6,152 nucleotides of DNA from Streptosporangiaceae bacterium (GCA_030042885.1 JASHYW010000238.1:1-6152); one strand, 5' to 3'. Positions 1 through 5,843 are shown, counted from the first letter of the stretch. Notes: generated by a model not told the origin, from the letters alone. Numbers and translations: made by a program.

Positions 1-132
1 GCGGCCGCCATGACCCTGTCCTCGGTCTTCGTCGTCTGGAACAGCCTCTGCCTGCGCGGCTTCTCCGCCCCGGCGGCCGAAGCACGGGCTCCGGCCGTAG
101 TGCCACGGCCCGTTCCGGATCAAATTTTCTGA
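1..132 (+). CDS. P-type heavy-metal (copper-type) ATPase, C-terminal end only
   Basis: This is the last 43 codons of a gene that begins left of the window, read in frame 1 and ending at TGA 130-132. The visible start AAAMTLSSVFVVWNSLCLR closely matches the extreme C-terminus of CopA/CtpV-type P1B ATPases, where the last transmembrane helix carries an 'AMxxSSVxVVxNxLRLR' motif contributing Met and Ser residues to the transmembrane metal site. By family knowledge the protein pumps Cu(I) or a related soft metal out of the cytoplasm. After the helix there is a tail of about 22 residues rich in Ala, Pro and Val (ending PDQIF), longer than the few residues usual in the family. The phosphorylation, ATP-binding and CPC motifs lie outside the window, so the metal cannot be assigned firmly. 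The next gene converges on it from the right with a 76-nt gap. Confidence 0.8.
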   Translation, partial: AAAMTLSSVFVVWNSLCLRGFSAPAAEARAPAVVPRPVPDQIF

Positions 133-196
133 CCGAACGGATCGTGGTTCGTGCCCAGCCGACCAGCCACCAGCCCGGCGTGGCCCGCGAGGCCTC

Positions 197-208
197 CCGG
201 CGCGCCGG
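197..208. terminator. GC palindrome between convergent genes
   Basis: A perfect 12-nt palindrome, CCGGCGCGCCGG, abuts the stop codon of the minus-strand YbjQ-like gene in the 76-nt gap between two convergent genes. A second, smaller palindrome (GAGGCCTC, 189-196) lies beside it. It could form a hairpin acting as a terminator without a U-tract, as is common in actinomycetes. Short palindromes are frequent in DNA this GC-rich, so the functional reading is weak. Confidence 0.25.
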
Positions 209-1102
209 CTACATCCGGGCGGCGGTGGCCTGGCGCCGTTGCGGGCCGAGCGACATGATGGCCAGGGCCGGCCCGGCAGGCGGCTCTCCGGCCCGCGCAA
301 ACCTGGCGATGGCGGTGCCGATGAGGGTCGCCTCCGCGACGTGGTCGCGGCGGCCCACCGTTTCCGGGCAGTCCCGTTCGCGCACCTGCAGGCTCAGGCC
401 GGCGATGACCACGCCTTCGGCGCCGAGCCGGCGGACGTCGTGTTCCAGCTGGATCCTGGCGTCGTGCCGCGCGGAGCTGACCAGCTCGGTCCAGCCGGCC
501 ACCTCGGCATTGCCCGAGGTCCAGCGGGCCTGGCGGGCCGTCGTCCGGTCATCGTGCCGCGACCCGATCGAGATGCCGAGCGCGAGCCCGGCCGGCACCC
601 AGCCCGCCATGATCAGCTTGGCGAAGTCCTGTCCGGATAGGTCAGAGGTGAACGGCACCGGCGGGCCGGGCGCGGCGCCCGGCGCGCGGACCGCGGTGCC
701 GATGGCGGTGAACTCCGCGCCGCCGAAGCGGAACGACCCCCGGGACAGCCGGACGCCCACCACCCCGTTCCCGCCGAGCTCGGCGCATTCGGCGCTCATC
801 CGGTCGATGGCCGCGTGCCGGGCCTGGTACATGGCCTGCACCAGCGGCCCGAACGACCCCGCGCCGCCCCGCCCGGACACCTGCGCCGGCATCCCGTCGC
901 CTGACGATTTCCAGACCCCGGGGCAGCTGTACTCCGCACCCCCGGCGTTGTAGACGGCCGCGCCGAACACCTGGCCGACGGGTTCGAAGCCCACGCTGCG
1001 GATGGCGGCGAATTCATCGGTGGTGAGCGCGGACCCCCACGTGCCGCTGGACCGGATGCCTGCCATCCGGGCCCGGGCCACGGCGGGCAGGTCGTCGCTC
1101 AC
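209..1102 (-). CDS. Tandem YbjQ-like (heavy-metal-binding-type) domain protein
   Basis: This is a 297-residue soluble protein with no signal peptide, built from two divergent copies of the YbjQ/DUF74 fold. Copy 1 spans about residues 28-139 and copy 2 about 152-270. Each copy has the family's helix followed by a Gly-rich turn and strand: residues 92-119 contain ARHAAIDRM then LGGNGVVGVRL, and residues 211-237 contain ARHDARIQLEHDV then LGAEGVVIAGL. Each ends with a GTA signature (IGTAV 134-138; IGTAI 261-265). The family is annotated as putative heavy-metal binding and forms pentamers in known structures, but its biochemical role is unsettled. Few candidate metal ligands are conserved here (Cys60, Cys106, Cys245). 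Start choice: GTG 1102 has a -10-like TAGGCT six bases upstream and no Shine-Dalgarno, suggesting leaderless expression. It converges on a metal-ATPase gene and diverges from hypX. A metal role is inference from family name and neighbour. Confidence 0.72.
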   Translation of the reverse strand: MSDDLPAVARARMAGIRSSGTWGSALTTDEFAAIRSVGFEPVGQVFGAAVYNAGGAEYSCPGVWKSSGDGMPAQVSGRGGAGSFGPLVQAMYQARHAAIDRMSAECAELGGNGVVGVRLSRGSFRFGGAEFTAIGTAVRAPGAAPGPPVPFTSDLSGQDFAKLIMAGWVPAGLALGISIGSRHDDRTTARQARWTSGNAEVAGWTELVSSARHDARIQLEHDVRRLGAEGVVIAGLSLQVRERDCPETVGRRDHVAEATLIGTAIARFARAGEPPAGPALAIMSLGPQRRQATAARM

Positions 1103-1108
1103 CCCACC

Positions 1109-1114
1109 AGCCTA
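1109..1114 (-). promoter_or_regulatory. -10-like element of a likely leaderless promoter (YbjQ-like gene)
   Basis: Read on the minus strand, TAGGCT lies exactly 6 nt before the GTG start at 1102, so transcription would begin at or next to the start codon. The hexamer fits the actinobacterial TANNNT -10 pattern. No convincing -35 is visible at 17-18 nt spacing. Confidence 0.5.
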
Positions 1115-1208
1115 GGTTTGCCCGGCCACCCCGGCGCCTGGCCTAATCACGCCTCAATCGTGTATCAAGGCCGCCCTGGCATGCTCCGGCCAAAGGAAAG
1201 GCCGTCTC

Positions 1209-1215
1209 AGGGGGA
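1209..1215 (+). promoter_or_regulatory. Ribosome binding site deciding the hypX start
   Basis: AGGGGGA lies 5 nt before ATG 1221 but only 2 nt before the in-frame GTG at 1218. The spacing therefore supports ATG 1221 as the start. This also matches the family's N-terminus, which begins directly with MRILL. A second purine-rich stretch (AAAGGAAAG, about 1192-1200) is too distant to serve this start. Confidence 0.65.
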
Positions 1216-1220
1216 CTGTG

Positions 1221-2984
1221 ATGCGGATCTTGCTCATGGCCAGTGCCTACAACAGCATGACCCAGCGGGTGCACGCCGAACTCGCCGACCGCGGACACGA
1301 GGTATCCGTCGAGCTGGCCCTCGGGGAAGAGGTGATGAGGGACGGGGTCTACCGCTATGACCCGGACCTGGTCATCGCGCCGATGCTGACCACGGCGATT
1401 CCCGAGGACATCTGGTCGGCCTGGCCCTGCTTCATCGTCCACCCCGGACCCCGCGGTGACCGTGGCCCGTCCTCGCTGGACTGGGCGATCATGAACGGCG
1501 CCGGACGCTGGGGTGTCACCGTGCTGCAGGCCAACGCGGAGATGGACGCCGGTGACATCTGGGCCAGCATGGAGTTCGCCATGCCCGGCGACTCCAAGAG
1601 CTCGGTGTACCGGACCGAGGTCGCGGACGCCGCGGTGGAGGCGGTGCTGCTGGCCGTGGCGCGGTTCGCCAGCGGCCGGTACCGGCCAGAACCCCTGGAT
1701 TACCGCCGTCCCGGCGTGTGGGGACGGCTGCGTCCGCCGTGCCGGCAGGCCGACCGCGCGATCGACTGGCAGGCCGAGCCGACCGGCTCGGTGCTGGCCA
1801 GGCTGCGGGCGGCCGACTCCAGCCCCGGCGTGCTGGACGTGATCGGCGGCGCTGAGTACTACCTGGCCGGCGGGTACCCAGACGACGACCTGCGCGGTGA
1901 GCCCGGGATGATCCTGGCCCGGCGGGACGGCGCCATCTGCCGGGCGACCACCGACGGGGCGGTGTGGATCCCGCAGCTGCGCGCCCGCCCGGCGCCCGGC
2001 GGGCCCAAGACGTTCAAGCTGCCGGCCACGCTCGCGCTGCGTCGATCACCGGGCGGATGCCTGAATGGCGTGCCCGAGGTTCTCGCGCCGCTGACGCCGC
2101 CGCCGGGCCGGCGCACCTACCAGCAGATCAGCTACCGCGAGTCCGGCGCCGTCGGCTACCTGGAGTTCGCCTTCCCTGGCGGGGCCATGAGCACCACCCA
2201 GTGCCGCCGCCTGCTGGCCGCCTACCGGCACGGCCAGTCCCGCCCGGTGAAGGTGATCGTGCTCGGCGGGCCCAGGGACTTCTTCGGCAACGGCATCCAC
2301 CTGAACGTGATCCAGGCCGCCGACGATCCCGCCGCGGAGTCCTGGCGGAACATCAACGCGATCGATGACCTGGTGCACGCCATCCTGACCAACACCGGCC
2401 AGCTCACGGTCGCGGCGCTGGCGGGGAACGCCGCGGCCGGCGGGCTGATGCTGGCTCTGGCCGCCGACCAGGTCTGGTGCCGGTCCGGCGCGGTCCTGAA
2501 CCCGCACTACAAGCTGATGGGCCTGCACGGCTCGGAATACTGGACCTACACCCTGCCCCGCCGCGTGGGCGCGGCCGAGGCGGCCCGGCTGACCCAGGCT
2601 TGCCTGCCGGTCCGCCCCGCCTCCGCGCTGCGGTCCGGCCTGGTCGACCAGGTGATCACCGGCGACGCGCCCGGCTTCCGCGCGGAGGTGGCGGCCCTGG
2701 CCGAGCAGCTGGCCCGCGGTTGCGATTACCCGGCCCGGCTGGCCGCCAAGGCCCGGCAGCTGGCGGCGGCCGAGAAGCAGCGCCCGCTGGCCTCCTACCG
2801 CGCCGCCGAACTGGCCGTCATGAGCCGCAACTTCTCCGGCCCGGGCGAGCCGTACCACAGCCTGCGCCGGGCCTTCGTCTACCAGGACAAGCCGGCCCAC
2901 ACCCCGCCCCACCTGGCCCGGCACCGGACCCATCCCCAGCCGGCCCGTCCCCGCCGTCGGATCCCCGCCACGCTCAGCGCCTAA
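1221..2984 (+). CDS. hypX: HypX/HoxX, CO-forming [NiFe]-hydrogenase maturation factor
   Basis: This 587-residue fusion has the two-domain HypX architecture. Family knowledge: the N-terminal domain takes the formyl group from N10-formyl-tetrahydrofolate, and the crotonase-like C-terminal domain releases CO from formyl-CoA to supply the Fe-CO ligand of [NiFe]-hydrogenase in air. Numbering from the GTG at 1218 (subtract 1 for the ATG start): the formyltransferase domain is about 1-170, with the signature HPGPRGDRGPSSLDW from His75 (aligned to the formyltransferase catalytic His) and MDAGDIW with Asp113. The crotonase domain is about 300-555, with FFGNGIHLN (355-363), GNAAAGG (403-409) and GSEYWTYTLPRRVG (438-451), where Glu440 is the likely catalytic acid. 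A basic, proline-rich tail follows. ATG 1221 is chosen from its ribosome-binding site. Diagnostic motifs and length agree with the family. No other hydrogenase or hyp gene is visible nearby. From memory, other HypX proteins have one more residue between the HYK motif and GSEYW. Confidence 0.92.
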   Translation: MRILLMASAYNSMTQRVHAELADRGHEVSVELALGEEVMRDGVYRYDPDLVIAPMLTTAIPEDIWSAWPCFIVHPGPRGDRGPSSLDWAIMNGAGRWGVTVLQANAEMDAGDIWASMEFAMPGDSKSSVYRTEVADAAVEAVLLAVARFASGRYRPEPLDYRRPGVWGRLRPPCRQADRAIDWQAEPTGSVLARLRAADSSPGVLDVIGGAEYYLAGGYPDDDLRGEPGMILARRDGAICRATTDGAVWIPQLRARPAPGGPKTFKLPATLALRRSPGGCLNGVPEVLAPLTPPPGRRTYQQISYRESGAVGYLEFAFPGGAMSTTQCRRLLAAYRHGQSRPVKVIVLGGPRDFFGNGIHLNVIQAADDPAAESWRNINAIDDLVHAILTNTGQLTVAALAGNAAAGGLMLALAADQVWCRSGAVLNPHYKLMGLHGSEYWTYTLPRRVGAAEAARLTQACLPVRPASALRSGLVDQVITGDAPGFRAEVAALAEQLARGCDYPARLAAKARQLAAAEKQRPLASYRAAELAVMSRNFSGPGEPYHSLRRAFVYQDKPAHTPPHLARHRTHPQPARPRRRIPATLSA

Positions 2985-3009
2985 CACCGTCATCGGCATC
3001 GAGCTGCTG

Positions 3010-3015
3010 TAGACT
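3010..3015 (+). promoter_or_regulatory. -10-like element of a likely leaderless promoter (PPOX gene)
   Basis: TAGACT sits 6 nt before GTG 3022, in a 37-nt gap after hypX. No Shine-Dalgarno is present between it and the start. CCGTCA (2987-2992), 17 nt upstream of the hexamer, is at best a weak -35. The gene could thus be transcribed separately from hypX. Confidence 0.5.
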
Positions 3016-3021
3016 CGCTGG

Positions 3022-3438
3022 GTGCTGAACCTGAGCGCGGAGGCGTCAGCCGCCCTCGAAGAGCGTCTGCGGACGGAGAACATCGCCTGGATCACCACGG
3101 TGACCCTGGATGAGCAGCCCCAGTCGTCCCCGGTCTGGTTCTTGTGGGACGCAGCCGAGTTCCTGGTGTACGCCCAGCCGCACTCGTGGAAGGTGCGGAA
3201 CATCCGCGCCCATCCGAAGGTGTCGCTGCACCTGAACAGCGATGACCAAGGCGGCCAGGTGGTGACCTTCGAGGGCGACGCGCGGATCACGGAGGCGCAG
3301 CCGCCGGCCCACGAGGTCGCCGCCTACCTCGCGAAGTACCGCGACGGGATCGCTGACCTCGGCTGGACCCCGGAGCAGATGGCCGCTGAGTATTCCGTCG
3401 CCCTGAGCATCACCCCCACCCGCGTCCGGGTCTACTGA
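3022..3438 (+). CDS. PPOX-class, probably F420-dependent, oxidoreductase (Rv3369-like)
   Basis: This is a 138-residue single-domain split-barrel protein of the pyridoxamine-phosphate-oxidase superfamily. The order of motifs matches the actinobacterial TIGR03667/Rv3369-type group, usually annotated as PPOX class F420-dependent enzymes. An N-terminal helix leads into IAWITTVTLDEQPQSSPVWF (21-40), then FLVYAQPHSWKVRNI (47-61) with a basic cofactor-phosphate-type patch, then HPKVSLHLNSDDQGG (64-78) and VVTFEGDARI (80-89). The fold binds a flavin-like cofactor in a dimer. Use of F420 rather than FMN or heme is inferred from the subgroup, and the physiological substrate is unknown. GTG 3022 is chosen because the protein begins there as in homologues and a -10-like hexamer precedes it at leaderless spacing. 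The protein appears complete and cytoplasmic. It is followed by a GC-rich hairpin, so it is likely its own transcription unit. Confidence 0.85.
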   Translation: MLNLSAEASAALEERLRTENIAWITTVTLDEQPQSSPVWFLWDAAEFLVYAQPHSWKVRNIRAHPKVSLHLNSDDQGGQVVTFEGDARITEAQPPAHEVAAYLAKYRDGIADLGWTPEQMAAEYSVALSITPTRVRVY

Positions 3439-3454
3439 CCGGCTCGCGCGTCCG

Positions 3455-3473
3455 GCCGGCCCGCTGGGTCGGT
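3455..3473 (+). terminator. GC-rich hairpin downstream of the PPOX gene
   Basis: CCGGCCC and GGGTCGG form a 7-bp stem (one G-U pair) closed by a GCT loop, extendable by one more G-U pair. It begins 17 nt after the PPOX stop codon. There is no U-tract, as is common for actinomycete terminators. Position and compactness support a terminator, but this is inferred from sequence alone. Confidence 0.4.
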
Positions 3474-3530
3474 GACCTTCGGCGCCACTGCGAGGACGTT
3501 CGCCGGGCTCACAATCCTTTCCCTGCTGGT

Positions 3531-3536
3531 TAGCGT
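3531..3536 (+). promoter_or_regulatory. -10-like element of a likely leaderless promoter (GH3 lipoprotein)
   Basis: TAGCGT ends 6 nt before GTG 3543. CTCACA at 3508-3513, spaced 17 nt upstream of the hexamer, matches 4 of 6 bases of TTGACA. The region 3508-3542 has no Shine-Dalgarno near the start. Together this reads as a leaderless sigma-70-type promoter. Confidence 0.55.
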
Positions 3537-3542
3537 GCGATT

Positions 3543-4673
3543 GTGACAGTCAGTGCGCACTGGCGACGGGTGGCATGTGTCGTAGCGACCGCGGTGGTGA
3601 CCGCGGTGCTGGCCGGGTGCGGCGCCGGGGGACCGGCGCAGGCCCCGCTGGCGAGTCTGTCGGCTGCGCAACTGGCCGGCCAGCGGGTGATCTACAGCTA
3701 CTCCGGGCTCACGCCGCCGTCCGGGTTGCTGGACCTGATCCGGCACGGCGAAGCGGGCGGGGTGATCTTCTTCGGTGACAACATCGCCAGCACAACCCAG
3801 ATCGCCGGGGTCATCTCCCAGCTCGATCAGGCTAACGCCAGCCCGGACAACCCGCTGCGCGCGCTGCCGCTGCTGCTGATGACCGACCAGGAGGGCGGCC
3901 TGGTCCGGCGGCTGCCCGGGGCCCCGCTGCTGTCGGAAAAGCAGATCGGCGCCTCGGCTGACCCCGGGGCCGAGGCCACCGCCGCGGGCACCGGGGCGGG
4001 CCAGACCCTGGCCGGCGTCGGCATGAACGTCAACCTGGCCCCCGTGCTCGACGTGTATCGCGCGCCGGGTGACTTCGATGACCAATTCGGCCGCTCCTAC
4101 AGCAGCGACCCGGGCACGGTGTCCGCCCTGGGCGCGGACTTCATCAACGCACAGCAGGCCGTGGGCGTCGCGGCCACTGCCAAGCACTTCCCCGGCCTGG
4201 GAGCGGCCGCCAGTTACCAGGACACCGATGAGCAGCCGGTGACGCTGAACGTGCCGCTGGACGAGCTGCGCAGCATCGACGAGTATCCCTTCAAGGCCGC
4301 GATCGCCGCCGGGGTCAAGCTGGTGATGGTGTCCTGGGCGGTGTACCCGGCGCTGGACCCCAGGTGGCCCGCCGGATTGTCGCCTGCCATCATCGGCGGC
4401 GAACTGCGCCAGCGGCTCGGCTTCCCCGGCGTCACGATCACCGACGCGCTGGAGGCCGGGGCGCTGCAGGCGTTCGGCACGACCGGGCAGCGCGCCACGC
4501 TGGCGGCCAGCGCCGGAATGGACCTGATCCTGTGCTCCAGCCAGACCCTCGACCAGGGCGAGCAGGCCAGAGCCGCGCTCCAGCAAGGCCTCGCCAACGG
4601 AACCCTCAACCATGCCGCGTTCACCGCCGCCGTCGAGCGCATCATCTCCCTGCGATCCAGCCTGCGCCGCTAG
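3543..4673 (+). CDS. Glycoside hydrolase family 3 lipoprotein (LpqI/NagZ-like)
   Basis: This 376-residue protein has a lipoprotein signal peptide: a basic start (HWRR), a hydrophobic core, and lipobox LAGC with the lipidated Cys at 26. It should be anchored on the outer face of the membrane. The rest is a single GH3 N-terminal TIM-barrel domain (about 38-374): [10 protein letters not shown] (72-81), [11 protein letters not shown] (114-124), [11 protein letters not shown] (161-171), KHFPGLG (214-220) and [11 protein letters not shown] (298-308), where Asp301 aligns with the catalytic nucleophile. Related enzymes such as LpqI and NagZ remove N-acetylglucosamine from peptidoglycan fragments, so a wall-turnover role is likely but inferred. 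The Asp-Ser-His loop that supplies the acid/base dyad in NagZ is not present; QDTDEQ (226-231) occupies that place, as in some other actinobacterial GH3 proteins. Substrate and activity are therefore uncertain. GTG 3543 gives a complete signal peptide. Confidence 0.87.
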   Translation: MTVSAHWRRVACVVATAVVTAVLAGCGAGGPAQAPLASLSAAQLAGQRVIYSYSGLTPPSGLLDLIRHGEAGGVIFFGDNIASTTQIAGVISQLDQANASPDNPLRALPLLLMTDQEGGLVRRLPGAPLLSEKQIGASADPGAEATAAGTGAGQTLAGVGMNVNLAPVLDVYRAPGDFDDQFGRSYSSDPGTVSALGADFINAQQAVGVAATAKHFPGLGAAASYQDTDEQPVTLNVPLDELRSIDEYPFKAAIAAGVKLVMVSWAVYPALDPRWPAGLSPAIIGGELRQRLGFPGVTITDALEAGALQAFGTTGQRATLAASAGMDLILCSSQTLDQGEQARAALQQGLANGTLNHAAFTAAVERIISLRSSLRR

Positions 4674-4685
4674 CCACCAGCTGCC

Positions 4686-4712
4686 CGGGACGATTGAAAT
4701 CCAATTTTCCCG
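4686..4712 (+). terminator. Imperfect hairpin downstream of the GH3 gene
   Basis: CGGGA (4686-4690) pairs with TCCCG (4708-4712), and inside it ATTG (4693-4696) pairs with CAAT (4702-4705). The two are separated by one C/T mismatch and one G-U pair, with loop AAATC. It starts 12 nt after the GH3 stop in an unusually A/T-rich patch and could serve as a terminator. No run of T follows the stem. Confidence 0.35.
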
Positions 4713-4773
4713 AACGAACCACGGTGCTCGCCGGGCGGCCACGACCGGGATGCACCGGATCGGCGCGTTATGC

Positions 4774-4779
4774 CAGGAT
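4774..4779 (+). promoter_or_regulatory. -10-like element before the hydrolase remnant
   Basis: CAGGAT ends 6 nt before ATG 4786, the same spacing as upstream of the PPOX and GH3 genes. It departs from TANNNT at the first base and there is no good -35. If real, the truncated hydrolase gene keeps its promoter. Confidence 0.35.
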
Positions 4780-4785
4780 GGCGGG

Positions 4786-5109
4786 ATGGTCGCTGTGGAT
4801 CATGTCCTGCTGCCGGATGGCCGGCGCCTGGATCTGCGGGTCAGCGGGCCCGCCGGCGGGTTTCCGATGGTGTTTCACCACGGGACGCCTGGTGCTGTCA
4901 CCCCGATCCGGGTGCTGGAACGAGCCGCGCATGCACGCGGGCTACGCCTGGTCACGACGTCCCGGCCCGGATACGGAGACTCAAGCCCCCAGCCAGGCCG
5001 CAGCGTCGTGGACGTGGCGGCTGACACCGCAGAGTTCGAGGCGAGCCCCACCGATGATCTGCATCTTGTGCTGCTCATGAAGGACATCCGGCGCACTCTT
5101 CAGCGGTAA
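4786..5109 (+). pseudogene. Alpha/beta hydrolase, N-terminal third only, with a foreign tail
   Basis: The 107-codon ORF begins as a normal alpha/beta-fold hydrolase: [17 protein letters not shown] (5-21), the oxyanion-hole segment VFHHGTPG (29-36), and [20 protein letters not shown] (59-78). In the family this is followed by a helix and then the GxSxG nucleophile elbow. Here, after about residue 81, the sequence becomes [18 protein letters not shown] and ends at IRRTLQR, with no nucleophile Ser, no acid and no catalytic His. Roughly 180 family residues are missing. No continuation of the hydrolase was found in the other two frames downstream, so a frameshift alone does not explain it; an in-frame internal deletion or fusion does. 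The tail was not recognised. ATG 4786 is preferred over the in-frame ATG 4750 from the family N-terminus and the upstream -10-like hexamer. Hydrolase activity is very unlikely; a small functional protein cannot be excluded. Confidence 0.7.
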
Positions 5110-5118
5110 CGGCCGCTG
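5101..5118 (+). terminator. Perfect 6-bp stem-loop spanning the hydrolase-remnant stop
   Basis: CAGCGG (5101-5106) and CCGCTG (5113-5118) form a perfect 6-bp stem. The loop TAACGG contains the stop codon TAA (5107-5109). No T-run follows. It may be a weak terminator separating the remnant from the J/PASTA unit, or chance. Confidence 0.3.
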
Positions 5119-5183
5119 ACTTCGGGCTGGCCAGGCATGATTGATTGGTCATGTCTGCCCCAGCCCAGATAGGAGTGCCGCTC

Positions 5184-5228
5184 ATGCCGCCAGCCCGTGC
5201 GCGAGCCTCGCAGGTGACCGATGACTAG
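5184..5228 (+). CDS. Possible 14-residue leader ORF overlapping the J/PASTA gene
   Basis: ATG 5184 is preceded by AGGAG (5171-5175) with 8-nt spacing, the strongest ribosome-binding site near here. It encodes MPPARARASQVTDD and stops at TAG 5226-5228, five bases past the ATG (5221) of the J/PASTA gene, so the two overlap by 8 nt in different frames. An in-frame ATG at 5151 would extend it to 25 residues. The arrangement would let ribosomes ending the leader restart at ATG 5221. It has no recognisable domain, no attenuator-type run of one amino acid, and could be chance. Confidence 0.35.
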   Translation: MPPARARASQVTDD

Positions 5229-5823
5229 CGTTATCACCTGGTATGACGTGCTGGGGGTGCTGCCAGACGCCACGCCGGACGACATCCGCGAAGCGTGGCA
5301 GGCGAGAACGGCCGCGCTCAGGCCCGCCACGCTGGCGGGGGCTCCGCCGGACGTGGTGTGGGCGGCGGACCGGGCGCGGCAGGCGGCGGCGGATGCCTGG
5401 CGCGTCCTGGTTGACCCCGCCGCCCGGGAATCGTATGACGAGCAGATCGGTTTCCGGCGGCCGGGGGAGGGCCTGGCCTCGCCATCCCGAGGGCCGTTGG
5501 GGCCCGATGTCAGCCTCGGCCCTGGGTGGTCCACGGCGGACGTGGAGGCGCTGGAGCCGTATTCGGATCCGCATGCCCGGATGGTGGTGCCGGATGTCAG
5601 GGGACTGTTCTTCCGCGCGTGCATGGAAGTGGCCGGCCGGGTCGGCCTGCACGTGGCCCCGGTCCAGCTGACGCCGCACCCGCTGCCGGTGGAGGGCCTC
5701 GTCGTCGGCCAGACGCCCGCCCCGGGCGAGCAGCTGCACCGGGACAGCACGCTGACCGTCCAGCTGTGGCACCCCTCCAAGCCGGGCTCGGACCGTAGCA
5801 CCACGGCCCGTTCTGGCCAGTAG
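5221..5823 (+). CDS. J-like domain protein without HPD, fused to one PASTA repeat
   Basis: This is a 200-residue protein with no signal peptide or membrane segment. Residues 6-77 look like a DnaJ J-domain: WYDVLGVLPDATPDDIREAW for helices I-II, then AADRARQAAADAWRVLVDPAARESYDEQI for helices III-IV. The HPD tripeptide that stimulates Hsp70 should follow helix II, but the sequence there is LRPATLAGAPPD (33-44), so canonical DnaK activation is unlikely. After a Gly/Pro-rich linker (about 78-118), residues 121-184 form a PASTA repeat: MVVPDVRG at its start, a central helix (FRACMEVAGRVGLHV), then VEGLVVGQTPAPGEQLHRDSTLTVQLW. PASTA repeats usually bind peptidoglycan or muropeptides outside the cell, yet no export signal is visible. 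The start ATG 5221 has a modest AGGTGA only 3 nt upstream and overlaps the leader ORF, suggesting coupled translation. The permease gene begins 20 nt after its stop. Confidence 0.82.
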   Translation: MTSVITWYDVLGVLPDATPDDIREAWQARTAALRPATLAGAPPDVVWAADRARQAAADAWRVLVDPAARESYDEQIGFRRPGEGLASPSRGPLGPDVSLGPGWSTADVEALEPYSDPHARMVVPDVRGLFFRACMEVAGRVGLHVAPVQLTPHPLPVEGLVVGQTPAPGEQLHRDSTLTVQLWHPSKPGSDRSTTARSGQ

Positions 5824-5843
5824 ACGTTCAGCCGCGGTAATCC

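Noticed and set aside
1..8. NotI-type octamer at the very start of the window
   Set aside because: GCGGCCGC is an ordinary Ala codon run inside the ATPase frame; no sign of a cloning junction.
144..953. Plus-strand open frame (269 codons) opposite the YbjQ-like gene
   Set aside because: The minus-strand reading has two matching domain copies and a promoter-like element; this one is compositional noise.
1218..1220. GTG as the hypX start
   Set aside because: Only 2 nt from the ribosome-binding site, while ATG 1221 has 5 nt and matches the family N-terminus.
1103..1220. Riboswitch or clear hypX promoter in the divergent intergenic region
   Set aside because: No conserved RNA element was recognised, and candidates such as TATCAA (1163-1168) lack a supporting -35.
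2046..3290. Minus-strand open frame (414 codons) opposite hypX and the PPOX gene
   Set aside because: It spans two clear plus-strand genes and their gap, and its product shows no family motif.
3432..4742. Long minus-strand open frame (436 codons) opposite the GH3 gene
   Set aside because: It is the antisense shadow of a well-supported gene in GC-rich DNA; its translation is low-complexity Gly/Arg/Ala-rich with no recognisable domain.
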